Below are positions 54,159 to 62,683 of a stretch of 64,000 bases of DNA, piece after piece. Origin of the DNA: an uncultured Lentisphaeria bacterium (GTDB lineage Bacteria > Verrucomicrobiota > Lentisphaeria > Victivallales > UBA1829); contig CAJKAR010000021.1 in assembly GCA_905197955.1 (NCBI GenBank), forward strand, positions 1 through 64,000, read 5' to 3'. The stretch's first letter is position 1. Each line of letters opens with the position of its first letter. Below the pieces are notes generated by a model that made no database searches, was not told where the DNA came from, and worked only from the letters and a program-made list of their open reading frames with translations. Made by a program: the position numbers and the translations under genes.

Positions 54159-55270
54159 GCAGGAAACGGAACATGATAATCGCGGCAGCTGTATTTCTTC
54201 TCTGCCTCCTTGCAGGAGTTAGCATTCTGACTGCGTGTACCCTGTCTTCAGAATTCGGAGATCTTCCGGAGGAGACGGAAATTCAGCGATTCCAAACTCT
54301 TCCGAACTATTCCGGCGGTCAGTTTCAGAATCAGGAAACGGTCCGGCTGAACATGAAAAAGCTGGCGAGGAAACCGGGCTTTTTCCGTTTTCTGCTGGAC
54401 TCCTCCAACGCGCCGGAAACCGGACTGCCGACCGTTCCACTGAACCGGAACTCCTTTTCCGAGCCTCCCGGCGACTTTCATGTAATCTGGCTCGGACACT
54501 CCAGCCTGATCTTTGAACTTGGCGGAGTGCGTTTTCTGACCGATCCGGTGTTCGGCAACGCCGCCCCCCTTCCCTTTGTCGTCCGGCGTTACTGCGAGTC
54601 GCCGCTGCCGCGCAAGGAGCTGCCCCCGCTGGATTTCATTCTGATTTCGCACGATCATTACGATCATCTGGAATATCCGACAATCCGTTATCTCCGGAAT
54701 TCGGATATCCCGTTTGTAGTCCCGCTCGGAGTCGGAGCGATCCTGCGGGGCTGGGGCATCGCTCCCGAACGCATCCATGAACTGAACTGGAACGATTCCA
54801 TTACCCTGAAAGGAATCCGCATCACCGCTCTGACTGCACGTCATTTCTCCGGCAGAACGCTCGGGAATCGCAACAAAACGCTCTGGAGCTCCTTTCTCTT
54901 TGAATCTGGCGGGAAAAAAATCTACTTCGGAGCTGACGGAGGCTACGGAAAACATTTCCAGGAGATCGGAAAAAAATACGGACCGTTCGATCTGACCTGT
55001 CTCGAAATCGATGCCTGGAACGAGCGCTGGCCCCACAATCACATGTTTCCAGATGAGGTCATTCAAGCGCAGAAGGATTTGCAGGGAAAACGTCTTCTTC
55101 CGATCCACTGGGGAGTATTCGATCTAGCCATGCACCCATGGAACGAATCCATCGAAAAAGTCCGCTCTCTTGCCGAACGGCACCATATTCCTCTGCTGAC
55201 CCCGAAAATGGGAGAACGAATCCAGCCGGAAACCTCTCCCACATCGGCATGGTGGAATATCCCGAAATAA
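54155..55270 (+). CDS. Metallo-beta-lactamase-fold lipoprotein (UlaG/NAPE-PLD-like)
   Basis: A signal segment with a lipobox (SILTAC, lipidated Cys about residue 28) leads a metallo-hydrolase domain with FHVIWLGHSSLIFELGG and ISHDHYDHLE (HxHxDH metal site). Further His and Asp sites are ARHF and FGADGGYG, with PIHWGVFDLAMHP near the C-terminus. Members cleave phosphodiesters or lactones. The TTG at 54155 overlaps the regulator stop and has AGGAGAG at ideal spacing and a basic n-region (MSRKRN). An ATG at 54173 is the alternative. About 372 residues. It is probably attached to a membrane and faces the periplasm. Confidence 0.82.
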   Translation: MSRKRNMIIAAAVFLLCLLAGVSILTACTLSSEFGDLPEETEIQRFQTLPNYSGGQFQNQETVRLNMKKLARKPGFFRFLLDSSNAPETGLPTVPLNRNSFSEPPGDFHVIWLGHSSLIFELGGVRFLTDPVFGNAAPLPFVVRRYCESPLPRKELPPLDFILISHDHYDHLEYPTIRYLRNSDIPFVVPLGVGAILRGWGIAPERIHELNWNDSITLKGIRITALTARHFSGRTLGNRNKTLWSSFLFESGGKKIYFGADGGYGKHFQEIGKKYGPFDLTCLEIDAWNERWPHNHMFPDEVIQAQKDLQGKRLLPIHWGVFDLAMHPWNESIEKVRSLAERHHIPLLTPKMGERIQPETSPTSAWWNIPK

Positions 55271-55311
55271 CCTTAACACCAAATTCATCATATAACTAAG
55301 GAGTACAGAGC

Positions 55312-56202
55312 ATGATTCGTTACGCGATTTCCATGTCTTCCATCGGACCGGATTTATCGGAAGAATGGATCCAGGCCTTCCGCAACGCCAGGATCAAAAA
55401 TATCGAGGTCATCGTCGGGAGTTTTCTGGAATCCTCCGAACACGCGCAAGCCAATCTGGAACTCTTCCGCCGGATGCTGGATGAAAATGTGGTGCGGGTA
55501 GAGAGTACCCATCTGCCCTTTGCGCCTTCCGAAAAGTGGGAAATCTCGCTGCCGGAGGAAAGCTGCCGAAAAGCCGTGATTGACAATATCCGGCGAGTTG
55601 CGGATCGCTATCCCTTCCTCTTCCGCAGGAATCTGACCGTTCACTCCAGTCTGGAACCCATCCGGAATGAGGAACGGCAGCTCCGCATCCGGCAGGCGTG
55701 CCGCAGTATTGAGGAGCTGCTTCCGCTCACGGAGAAACTCGGACTCTCCCTCAATGTGGAGTACCTTCCGCGCACCTGCATCGGCAACCGGGAAGAGGAT
55801 CTGCTGGAAATCACATCCAAATTCAAACCGGAAGAAGTCGGCATCTGCATGGATGTCAATCATGTGATGAGCCGTCATGCGGAACTTCCGCAGATCATCG
55901 AAACGCTCTCGCCGCGCATCAGGACCTTCCATCTCTCCGACTACGATGGAGTCGACGAACGCCACTGGTACATCGGTCAGGGACTCATCGACTGGTGCGC
56001 CGTTATGCAGAAAATCCGCGCGATCGACCATGATGTTCTCCTGATCTTCGAAACCCGCTGCACCCTCCAGGGCGGCGAATGGGGACGGTCCCTCTGCCAT
56101 CCCTCCTTTGCCATCCGTCAGGCGGAACGCGATGCCTTCCATCTCGAAAACTGCGAATCGCTTCAGCCCGCCTTCGAAACCTTCCGTGTTCCTGGCAACT
56201 GA
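55312..56202 (+). CDS. Sugar phosphate isomerase/epimerase-like TIM-barrel protein
   Basis: The 296-residue protein belongs to the xylose isomerase-like TIM-barrel group (AP_endonuc_2). Metal ligands are seen as the Glu of LNVEYLPR (about 146), the Asp and His of CMDVNHVMSRH (about 182-190), the His of FHLSDYDG and a late Glu in LLIFETRC. Such enzymes isomerise or epimerise sugars or inositols. AAGGAGT precedes the ATG. It is 41 bases after the lipoprotein gene on the same strand and ends at a strong terminator. The substrate is unknown. Confidence 0.82.
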   Translation: MIRYAISMSSIGPDLSEEWIQAFRNARIKNIEVIVGSFLESSEHAQANLELFRRMLDENVVRVESTHLPFAPSEKWEISLPEESCRKAVIDNIRRVADRYPFLFRRNLTVHSSLEPIRNEERQLRIRQACRSIEELLPLTEKLGLSLNVEYLPRTCIGNREEDLLEITSKFKPEEVGICMDVNHVMSRHAELPQIIETLSPRIRTFHLSDYDGVDERHWYIGQGLIDWCAVMQKIRAIDHDVLLIFETRCTLQGGEWGRSLCHPSFAIRQAERDAFHLENCESLQPAFETFRVPGN

Positions 56203-56220
56203 ATCCCCCTTCCCTGACAC

Positions 56221-56257
56221 AAAAAAGCCGCCGGATATTCCGGCGGCTTTTCTTTTT
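56221..56257. terminator. Bidirectional terminator between the isomerase-like gene and lptB
   Basis: Stem of 13 pairs (aaaagccgccgga, 56223-56235 / tccggcggctttt, 56239-56251) with a three-base loop, A-run left and T-rich right. It can serve both convergent transcripts. Confidence 0.92.
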
Positions 56258-56304
56258 CTCCGGCAGGAACCCCACTCGATCCCCGCCCGAAAACTGGGAC
56301 AAAA

Positions 56305-57042
56305 TTACATTGCGAATTTTTCTCCCAGATACACAGCACGGGCTTCCGGATTGTTCACCAGATAATCCCGGTCGCCTTCACAGAGAATTTTTCCTTCGCT
56401 CATCAGATACGCGCGATCCACACACGAAAGAGTCTCACGCACATTGTGGTCGGTAATGAGAATGCCAAGATTTTTCAGTTTCAGCTGTTCAATGATCTTC
56501 TGCACTTCATACACGGAAATCGGGTCAACGCCGCTGAAAGGTTCATCCAGCAGAATGAAAGAGGGATTCGTCACCAGAGCGCGCGTGATTTCCAGCCGGC
56601 GCCGCTCTCCACCGCTCAAGGTCATGGCTTTCTGCTTGGCAAGATGCGAAAGTTCCAGCTCATTCAGAAGTTTCACAAGGCGCTCCTTGCGTTCCCGGCG
56701 GGAAATCGCCAGTGTCTCAAGAATCGCCATAATGTTTTCCTCGACGGTCAGTTTTCGAAAAATCGAAGGATCCTGCGCCAGATATCCCATTCCCATACGG
56801 GCGCGAACATACATTGGTTCCTGGGAAATATCAATGCCCTTGAAAATGATCGTCCCCTCATCGGGTTTAATCAGTCCCATAATCATATAGAAACTGGTTG
56901 TCTTCCCGGCGCCGTTCGGACCGAGCAGGCCGACGACTTCTCCGCTCCGCACATTGATATTCACATCGGAAACAACCGTTCTGCCCTTATAGGATTTTTT
57001 CAGCCCGCGGGCATCCATCAGCAATTCATCGTTTTCAGGCAT
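56305..57042 (-). CDS. lptB: LPS export ABC transporter ATP-binding protein LptB
   Basis: LptB is the cytoplasmic ATPase of the LptB2FG extractor that moves LPS from the inner membrane to the Lpt bridge. The 245-residue protein has Walker A GPNGAGKTT, Q-loop region, ABC signature LSGGERRRLEI and Walker B ILLDEPFSGVDP. The LptB-specific C-terminal stretch with GDRDYLVNNPEARAVYLGE is present. The ATG at 57042 is preferred over 57057 because AGGAG lies six bases upstream. It is the last gene of kdsA-kdsC-lptC-lptA-lptB; lptF and lptG are not in the window. Confidence 0.93.
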   Translation of the reverse strand: MPENDELLMDARGLKKSYKGRTVVSDVNINVRSGEVVGLLGPNGAGKTTSFYMIMGLIKPDEGTIIFKGIDISQEPMYVRARMGMGYLAQDPSIFRKLTVEENIMAILETLAISRRERKERLVKLLNELELSHLAKQKAMTLSGGERRRLEITRALVTNPSFILLDEPFSGVDPISVYEVQKIIEQLKLKNLGILITDHNVRETLSCVDRAYLMSEGKILCEGDRDYLVNNPEARAVYLGEKFAM

Positions 57043-57056
57043 GGTCCGCTCCTGCA

Positions 57057-57704
57057 TTATTTCTGTAAAGACTTGGAATCGAAATCGGTGGTTGTCGCGG
57101 TCGCATTGACGATCGTAATGCGTTCCGATTCGGTATACAGCGTAATTTTTTCGCCCTGAATCCGGGATTTTCCTTTAATGACAATCGGCTTGTCCATAAG
57201 CTCAATCGTCCCTTCGGCAAAATTGTAGACGGCCTTTCCGGCGAGCGCCTTCTGCTCCTCACCGTTGGAAAGAAGCGCCTTGCGGGTGATGACCACATCC
57301 TCCACACACTCGATCCGGGAAAGTTTCTTGCCGGCGACAGGATCCTCCTCCGCCGCGGAATCTTTCGGCGACTCTTTCTTTCCGGCGGCAGTCTTTTTCT
57401 CCGGCAGCGCACTCTTTGAATCCGCTGTCTTGGCGCCCTTCTCTTCCGCTTTTTCGTCCACAAGATAAATGGTCATTTTCCGACATGTAATCGTCATTTC
57501 CGGATCGTCAACCACCACATTGCCCATGAAAGTGGCTTTGTTGTTTGCAATGTCAATGTCCATGGCATCGGCATTGATCACAGTAGGAGTATCTTTCCGG
57601 TCAACGCGGTTCGCCTTTGCGGTGCTGAACAGCGAAAGCTGGGCCGAAACCGGAATCTGCGCCAGCAGAAACAATGCGGATGCGATAAGAATGATTTTTT
57701 TCAT
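57057..57704 (-). CDS. lptA: LptA/OstA-like periplasmic protein
   Basis: The 215-residue protein has a signal peptide (about 1-21, ending IPVSAQ) and an OstA-type beta-jelly-roll (VINADAMDIDIANNKATFMG, then VVVDDPEMTITCRKMTIYLV, with the second half KAVYNFAEGTIELMDKPIVI and RIQGEKITLYTESERITI). LptA forms the periplasmic LPS bridge. A Lys/Glu/Ala-rich insert (about 78-120) splits the fold, which is unusual. The start overlaps the lptC stop as ATGA and the stop is joined to an upstream lptB ATG. The call rests on fold pattern and on the neighbours. Confidence 0.85.
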   Translation of the reverse strand: MKKIILIASALFLLAQIPVSAQLSLFSTAKANRVDRKDTPTVINADAMDIDIANNKATFMGNVVVDDPEMTITCRKMTIYLVDEKAEEKGAKTADSKSALPEKKTAAGKKESPKDSAAEEDPVAGKKLSRIECVEDVVITRKALLSNGEEQKALAGKAVYNFAEGTIELMDKPIVIKGKSRIQGEKITLYTESERITIVNATATTTDFDSKSLQK

Positions 57705-58282
57705 TTTGCCTCTTGTGGTTTGGTTGTTTTTTCCGATGAAGTCTTCTCCGCTTTTCTCCGGACCTCCGGACGGATAATCACTTTCACTTTGCTGCGGATA
57801 TGCACGAATTTCTTCTCGTATTCCGCATCGAAACCGACTCCCTGAATATCCATTTCACGGGACCGGAGCTCCGTCAGGGAATCCCCGCGCAGCATCTTTG
57901 TATTTTTATCGTAGACGGCGCGTTCCGATGTGATAAACGCCAGCGAATGCGGATATTTTTTCCAGAAATTCTTCACCTCTTCCGCATCCGCGCCGAAACG
58001 GTACATCGGCTGATTCAGAATCGGCTTCACCTCTGTAATATCCCGGACATCCTTCTTCACCATATCCAGAATCGGGTTCCGAAGATTGATGAACGCCCCA
58101 AGGTTCTCCGCCTTCTTTCCATACAGAATAAACTGAAGTTTCCCACCCTTGCGGTATTCCGGCAGAGCGAAATCCTCCATGGCGGCGGAAGTTCCGGTCC
58201 CCTGCGCAAAAACAACTGCGGAAGAAAGAAGGATTGCTCCGAAGATCAAAGATCGAAATATTTTTTCATCAAAGTATCCCAT
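57701..58282 (-). CDS. lptC: LptC-like protein
   Basis: The 193-residue product has a signal or anchor segment at residues 9-27 (FRSLIFGAILLSSAVVFAQG) and a following beta-rich body (GGKLQFILYGKKAENLGAFI, LRGDSLTELRSREMDIQGVG, EYEKKFVHIRSKVKVIIRP). This matches the LptC/YrbK pattern, in which the protein passes LPS from LptBFG to LptA. It ends in a Lys-rich tail. Sequence identity in the family is low; the position directly before lptA is the main support. The first 37 bases overlap the end of kdsC. The apparent signal-peptidase-like VFAQG suggests that it may be cleaved, unlike E. coli LptC. Confidence 0.7.
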   Translation of the reverse strand: MGYFDEKIFRSLIFGAILLSSAVVFAQGTGTSAAMEDFALPEYRKGGKLQFILYGKKAENLGAFINLRNPILDMVKKDVRDITEVKPILNQPMYRFGADAEEVKNFWKKYPHSLAFITSERAVYDKNTKMLRGDSLTELRSREMDIQGVGFDAEYEKKFVHIRSKVKVIIRPEVRRKAEKTSSEKTTKPQEAK

Positions 58283-58773
58283 TTGCCCTGCTCTTTCAGT
58301 AAAAGTTCGATTGCCTCCCGGACGGCTCCCGCGCCGCCAGGATGTTTTGTCCGGTAATCCGCCACGCGGTCAAGCTCCGGAACCCCATCTCCTACGACAA
58401 CAGAAAAGCCGCAAAGTTCCATCGGACGGGCATCCACGACATCATCTCCTATGTACATGCACTCTTCCGGTTTCAGATTTCTTTCCCGGAAAATCCGCAG
58501 AATCCCTTCGTGCTTGTCCAGCACCCCGGAATAAATAAAATCCATGTGCAGATCGCGCATCCGGCTGTTGTTGGCATCGCAGGCCCGTCCGGAAAGCACC
58601 CCCGTGCAGATCCCGGCTCGCTGCGCCAGACGGACGGCATGGCCATCCCGGACATGAAAGAATTTGATCTCCTGATCGGAGCCGCATCCATATCCGATCC
58701 GCCCATCGGTGAGGACGCCGTCGATATCAAAAATAATCGTTGTGACAGGAAGGATTTTTTCACGCAATGTCAT
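58246..58773 (-). CDS. kdsC: 3-deoxy-D-manno-octulosonate 8-phosphate phosphatase
   Basis: KdsC removes the phosphate from Kdo-8-phosphate, the third step of Kdo synthesis. The 175-residue HAD-family protein has motif I FDIDGVLTDG (nucleophile and acid Asp), GYGCGSDQEIKFFHVRDGHA, motif II SGR, and motif IV YIGDDVVDARPMELCG. No cap domain is present, as expected for the type C0 tetramer. It overlaps kdsA by 14 bases and lptC by 37 bases, so the cluster is compact and translationally coupled. Confidence 0.93.
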   Translation of the reverse strand: MTLREKILPVTTIIFDIDGVLTDGRIGYGCGSDQEIKFFHVRDGHAVRLAQRAGICTGVLSGRACDANNSRMRDLHMDFIYSGVLDKHEGILRIFRERNLKPEECMYIGDDVVDARPMELCGFSVVVGDGVPELDRVADYRTKHPGGAGAVREAIELLLKEQGKWDTLMKKYFDL

Positions 58774-59569
58774 GGATCTGTTTCACTTTCGCCAAAAGTT
58801 GTTCCGTCTGTTCGAGGGGGAGCGAATTTGCGCCGTCGGAAAGCGCCTTGTCGGGATTCGGATGGACCTCCATGAAAATCGCGTCGATTCCCACAGCGGC
58901 AGCAGCGCGGGAAAGAGCCGGAATAAACTGACGCTGTCCGCCGGAACAGCTTCCAAGTCCTCCGGGCAGCTGAACCGAATGGGTCGCGTCGAACACCACC
59001 GGCACTCCGAATTCGCGCATGGTCTGAAGACCACGGAAATCAACCGCCAGATTGTGATAGCCGAATGTAGTGCCGCGTTCCGTCAGAAGAATGCCGCGGC
59101 ATCCGGCATCCTGCAGTTTGCCAACGACCCCTTTCATATCTTCCGGCGCCAGAAACTGCCCTTTTTTGACGTTGACCGGAAGACCCGTTGCGGCCGAAGC
59201 AAGAAGCAGATCCGTCTGACGACAGAGAAACGCGGGAATCTGGAGCAGATCCACTACTTCTGCCGCGACTTTCGCCTGCCATGATTCATGAATATCGGTC
59301 ACCACCGGCACATGAAATCTTTTTTTCACCTCGGCAAGGATTTCAAGTCCCTTGTCGATACCGGGACCGCGGAACGACGTACCGGAAGAACGGTTTGCCT
59401 TGTCGAACGACGCCTTGAACACGTATCCAAGGGAAAGTTTCCGGCAGACCGCCGACATCTTCTCCGCCACTTCCAGACAGAGATCCAGCGACTCCGCCAC
59501 ACACGGTCCGACCAGCACAGCAAGATTTCCCGTTCCGATTTCCACACGTCCAACAGTTGCGATCCGCAT
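58760..59569 (-). CDS. kdsA: 3-deoxy-D-manno-octulosonate 8-phosphate synthase
   Basis: KdsA condenses phosphoenolpyruvate with arabinose-5-phosphate. The 269-residue TIM barrel has LAVLVGPCVAES, YVFKASFDKANRSS, TDIHES, LCRQTDLLLA, KKGQFLAPEDM and FDATHSVQLPGG. The presence of Cys in VGPCVAES and the Asn/Cys position distinguish metal-dependent from metal-independent forms, but I cannot settle that here. The ATG at 59569 has GGAGG five bases upstream; the ATG at 59581 would contain that site. It is the first gene of the kdsA-kdsC-lptCAB cluster. Confidence 0.95.
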   Translation of the reverse strand: MRIATVGRVEIGTGNLAVLVGPCVAESLDLCLEVAEKMSAVCRKLSLGYVFKASFDKANRSSGTSFRGPGIDKGLEILAEVKKRFHVPVVTDIHESWQAKVAAEVVDLLQIPAFLCRQTDLLLASAATGLPVNVKKGQFLAPEDMKGVVGKLQDAGCRGILLTERGTTFGYHNLAVDFRGLQTMREFGVPVVFDATHSVQLPGGLGSCSGGQRQFIPALSRAAAAVGIDAIFMEVHPNPDKALSDGANSLPLEQTEQLLAKVKQIHDIA

Positions 59570-59702
59570 AAGTTCCTCCATAAAATTTCAGAGTGTAATA
59601 TAAAGCACAATCGACGGAAACGCAACCTGTTTTTCACGTTTTCGGTCTTGAATCTTGCATCAAAACACGTTATTGTAATAAAAAAACGTAAGGATTTTTA
59701 CT

Positions 59703-60893
59703 ATGAGTCTTGTCAGTTCGGAAATTAACGGTTACATGGCGAATTCCTCCTGGATCAGAAAAATGTTCGAGGCGGGAATTGAGCTGAAGAAAAAATATGG
59801 TGCGGATGCGGTCTGCGATTTCAGTCTGGGAAATCCCGATCTCCCTCCGCCGCAGACGGTCAAACAGGCTCTTTTTGAGATCGCGGAACAGGCAGATCAG
59901 CCCTTCGCGCTCGGCTATATGCCGAACGCCGGATTTACGGATGTCCGGGAAATTGTGGCAAAAAAGGTCTCCGAAGAGCAGAATACCACGTTGCCCGGTT
60001 CCCATATCATCATGTCCTGCGGAGCCGCGGGCGGACTCAATTCCCTGTTCCGCGCGATTCTTCAGCCGGGAGATGAAGTGATCTGTCCCTCGCCCTACTT
60101 CGTTGAATACGCATTCTATGCGGGGAACTTCGGAGCAAAACTGATCCCCGTTGCCTCACGAGATTTCACGTTTGAACTGGATATTGATGGACTCATCGCG
60201 GCGGTCACACCGAAAACACGCGCAGTCATTCTGAACTCTCCCCACAACCCCACCGGACAGATCTATTCCCGCAAGGAACTGGAGGAATTCGGAGCGCGTC
60301 TTCTGGAAGCGGCAAAGAAAAACGGGCGTGAGATCTGCCTCATTGCGGATGAACCCTATCGATTCCTCAATTTTGATTCTGTTGAAATTCCGTCGCTGTT
60401 CTCGGTCTACCCGAACAGTGTGGTCATCGGTTCCTACTCCAAGAATCTCTCTCTTGCCGGAGAGCGAATCGGCTATGTGGCGGTCAATCCGGCAATGGAG
60501 TGCGCGAATGAACTGCTGAAAGCGGTCACGCTGACAACCCGGATCCTCGGATTCGTCAATGCACCGAACATCGCGCAGCAGATTCTGAAGCACTGCGTCA
60601 ACAGCCAGGTTGATCTGGAAATCTACCGCGAACGCCGGGCGGCCATGGCAAAAGTTCTCACGGATGCGGGAATCGAATATACCATGCCGCGGGGAGCGTT
60701 TTACTTCTTCCCGCGTTCGCCGCTGGCGGATGAAGGGAAATTCATCGAAAAACTGGTAGAGGAACGGATTCTGGCGGTTCCGGGACGCGGATTCGGGTGT
60801 CCCGGATATTTCCGTCTGGCTTTCTGCGTCGGCAAGGAGATCATCGAACGCTCCGCTGAAGGATTCAAGCGAGCTGTTCGGGCGTGCAAATAA
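59703..60893 (+). CDS. PLP-dependent class I aminotransferase
   Basis: The 396-residue fold-type I enzyme has the usual segments: DFSLGNPDLPPP, the PLP-stacking region SCGAAGGLNSLFRAIL, NSPHNPTGQIYSRKEL, ADEPYR, and the Schiff-base Lys in GSYSKNLSLAGERIGY. Arg in the C-terminal FRLAFC segment binds the carboxylate. The substrate is likely an amino acid such as aspartate or an aromatic one, but this is not readable. TAAGGAT precedes the ATG. A terminator follows at 60912, so it is separate from the next aminotransferase. Confidence 0.88.
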   Translation: MSLVSSEINGYMANSSWIRKMFEAGIELKKKYGADAVCDFSLGNPDLPPPQTVKQALFEIAEQADQPFALGYMPNAGFTDVREIVAKKVSEEQNTTLPGSHIIMSCGAAGGLNSLFRAILQPGDEVICPSPYFVEYAFYAGNFGAKLIPVASRDFTFELDIDGLIAAVTPKTRAVILNSPHNPTGQIYSRKELEEFGARLLEAAKKNGREICLIADEPYRFLNFDSVEIPSLFSVYPNSVVIGSYSKNLSLAGERIGYVAVNPAMECANELLKAVTLTTRILGFVNAPNIAQQILKHCVNSQVDLEIYRERRAAMAKVLTDAGIEYTMPRGAFYFFPRSPLADEGKFIEKLVEERILAVPGRGFGCPGYFRLAFCVGKEIIERSAEGFKRAVRACK

Positions 60894-60911
60894 ACGTAAA
60901 TGGATGGAATC

Positions 60912-60957
60912 GGCTCCGGAGATCTTTCGAAGAGATCCGGAGCTGTTTTTTTTATTT
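60912..60957 (+). terminator. Terminator after the first aminotransferase
   Basis: Stem gctccgga / tccggagc (about 60913-60920 and 60936-60943) with partial inner pairing and an eight-T run. Confidence 0.85.
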
Positions 60958-61028
60958 TTTGCGGTCTCCGGTCTGAGCTTTCCGCAGGGGATTTCCACCA
61001 AAAAAGCATCCGTTTTTTCGATTCCGGC

Positions 61029-61057
61029 TTGAATCGGAGACAAAAAAATGATATAGT
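61029..61057 (+). promoter_or_regulatory. Sigma-70 type promoter of the second aminotransferase
   Basis: TTGAAT (61029-61034), 17-base spacer, TATAGT (61052-61057), about 45 bases before the start codon. Confidence 0.65.
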
Positions 61058-61105
61058 ATAGTTTGTCAAGATTCCAGAACAATCACTAACATGGGACAAC
61101 GAATC

Positions 61106-62380
61106 ATGAACGCGGTCAATTACAGCAATTTGTCAAAGGAGCAGTTGCAGGCATGCCGGGCGAAACTCGAAGAGGAATATGCCGGGTATGTGAAACAGAA
61201 TCTGAAACTCGACATGTCTCGCGGGAAACCCGCCGGGACACAGCTCGACCTCACTAACGGAGTCCTTGACGCTCTCGACAATTATAAAACTGCCGATGGA
61301 ACCGACGCTCGAAATTACGGTCTGCTCGACGGAATCCCCGAAGCCAAAGCTCTCTTTTCCGAACTGCTGAACATTCCGCAGGAAAAACTCATCATCGGCG
61401 GAAACTCCAGTCTGAACATGATGTACGATTCGGTGGTCCGTCTTTACATTTTCGGAACGCATGGACACACTCCGTGGGGAAAACTGCCGAAAATCAAATT
61501 CCTCTGTCCGAGCCCCGGATATGACCGCCACTTCGGAATCTGTGAAGATCTCGGAATTGAAATGATCACCATTCCCATGCTGGAAGATGGTCCGGATATG
61601 GATATGGTCGAAAAACTTGCGGCCGAAGATGAGCTCATCAAAGGAATCTGGTGCGTCCCGCTCTATTCCAATCCGCAGGGAATCTGTTACAGTGACAAGG
61701 TTGTGGAACGTCTCGCTTCCATGAAAGCTGCTCCCGATTTCCGCATCTTCTGGGACAACGCATACGGGGTGCATCATATCTATTCGGAAGAGAAAGTTGC
61801 AGATATTTTCACGGCTTGTGAAAAAGCCGGAAATCCGGATCGTCCGTTCTACTTCTTCTCCACTTCCAAAATCACATTCCCCGGTGCCGGCGTTGCACTT
61901 CTGGCTTCCAGCGTTTCCAACGTTGCCGAGATCAAGAAGCATATGAGCATCCAGACCATCGGTCCCGACAAGCTGAACCAGCTCCGGACCATCCGCTATC
62001 TCAAAAATGCGGAAGGCGTCCGGGAACACATGAGAAAACTCGCGGCGGAACTCCGTCCGAAATTCGATATCGTGCTGAACACCCTTCAGCGTGAACTCGC
62101 CGGAACCGGACTTGCTACATGGACGAAACCGAAAGGCGGTTATTTCATTGCGATTGATACTCTTGACAACTGTGCAAAAGAGACTGTCGCTCTTGCAAAA
62201 AAGGCTGGCGTGGTCCTCACCGGCGCAGGCGCCACATTCCCCTACAAACGCGATCCGAGAGACAGAAACATTCGTATCGCGCCGACCTATCCAACCGTGG
62301 ATGAACTGCAGAAAGCTATCGAACTCTTCTGTGTCTGCGTGAAACTTGCTGGTGTCAACAAACTGCTCGAAAGCAAATAA
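61106..62380 (+). CDS. Aspartate aminotransferase, class Ic-type
   Basis: The 424-residue enzyme has the start KLDMSRGKPAGTQLDLTNG and LFSELLNIPQEKLIIGGNSS that mark the PF12897 family. This family was first named alanine-glyoxylate aminotransferase and is reported to have aspartate aminotransferase activity. The PLP Lys lies in FFSTSKITFPGAG. It makes aspartate and 2-oxoglutarate from oxaloacetate and glutamate or the reverse. The start is uncertain between ATG 61091 and 61106; family length favours 61106, and neither has a strong Shine-Dalgarno site. It has its own promoter and terminator. Confidence 0.9.
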   Translation: MNAVNYSNLSKEQLQACRAKLEEEYAGYVKQNLKLDMSRGKPAGTQLDLTNGVLDALDNYKTADGTDARNYGLLDGIPEAKALFSELLNIPQEKLIIGGNSSLNMMYDSVVRLYIFGTHGHTPWGKLPKIKFLCPSPGYDRHFGICEDLGIEMITIPMLEDGPDMDMVEKLAAEDELIKGIWCVPLYSNPQGICYSDKVVERLASMKAAPDFRIFWDNAYGVHHIYSEEKVADIFTACEKAGNPDRPFYFFSTSKITFPGAGVALLASSVSNVAEIKKHMSIQTIGPDKLNQLRTIRYLKNAEGVREHMRKLAAELRPKFDIVLNTLQRELAGTGLATWTKPKGGYFIAIDTLDNCAKETVALAKKAGVVLTGAGATFPYKRDPRDRNIRIAPTYPTVDELQKAIELFCVCVKLAGVNKLLESK

Positions 62381-62399
62381 AACGTAAATTTCCGTTTTT

Positions 62400-62431
62400 C
62401 AAAGGACCGTCTATATGGCGGTCCTTTTTTT
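62400..62431 (+). terminator. Terminator after the second aminotransferase
   Basis: Stem aaaggaccg / cggtccttt with the loop tctatatgg, followed by a T-run. It ends where the structured repeat at 62432 begins. Confidence 0.88.
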
Positions 62432-62532
62432 ATGCGAGAGGAGAAAACCGCTTTGAAAAGCTGTTCTTCTCCCCTCGCGCTCCTCTCTTTCCCCAAACTT
62501 TTGACGCCTTTTGCGTTTTCTCGCAAAGGCTC
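62432..62532. repeat. Intergenic repeat, copy 1
   Basis: This 101-bp unit matches 62684-62784 with about four differences. It contains an outer inverted repeat (gagaggag / ctcctctc), an inner imperfect hairpin (aaccgctttgaaaagctgtt) and a third (tttgcg / cgcaaa). It does not encode a plausible protein, and such palindromic units resemble REP/MITE-like intergenic repeats. Confidence 0.75.
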
Positions 62533-62683
62533 CTTCTTCGTAGGTATCGCTTCAGACGTTGATGCGGAAATCTTTTGGACAGAAAAATGCGTCAGCATTT
62601 TTCTCGGGTCAAGGACTGTGTCCTTGTCGCGGTCCAGCGGCGAGACGCTGGTCGTGCATAGCACGAAACGCTTTTTATAAAAA
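62533..62683. other. Spacer with four consecutive perfect hairpins
   Basis: Between the two repeat copies lie stem-loops at 62581-62604 (10 pairs, loop gtca), 62610-62626 (7 pairs, loop tgt), 62634-62651 (6 pairs, loop gcgaga) and 62652-62666 (6 pairs, loop ata). The close packing suggests a structured RNA or DNA element and not random sequence. Confidence 0.6.

Noticed and set aside
61091..61105. Upstream ATG for the second aminotransferase
   Set aside because: Adds five residues (MGQRI) outside family length and has no better Shine-Dalgarno site; left as an alternative.
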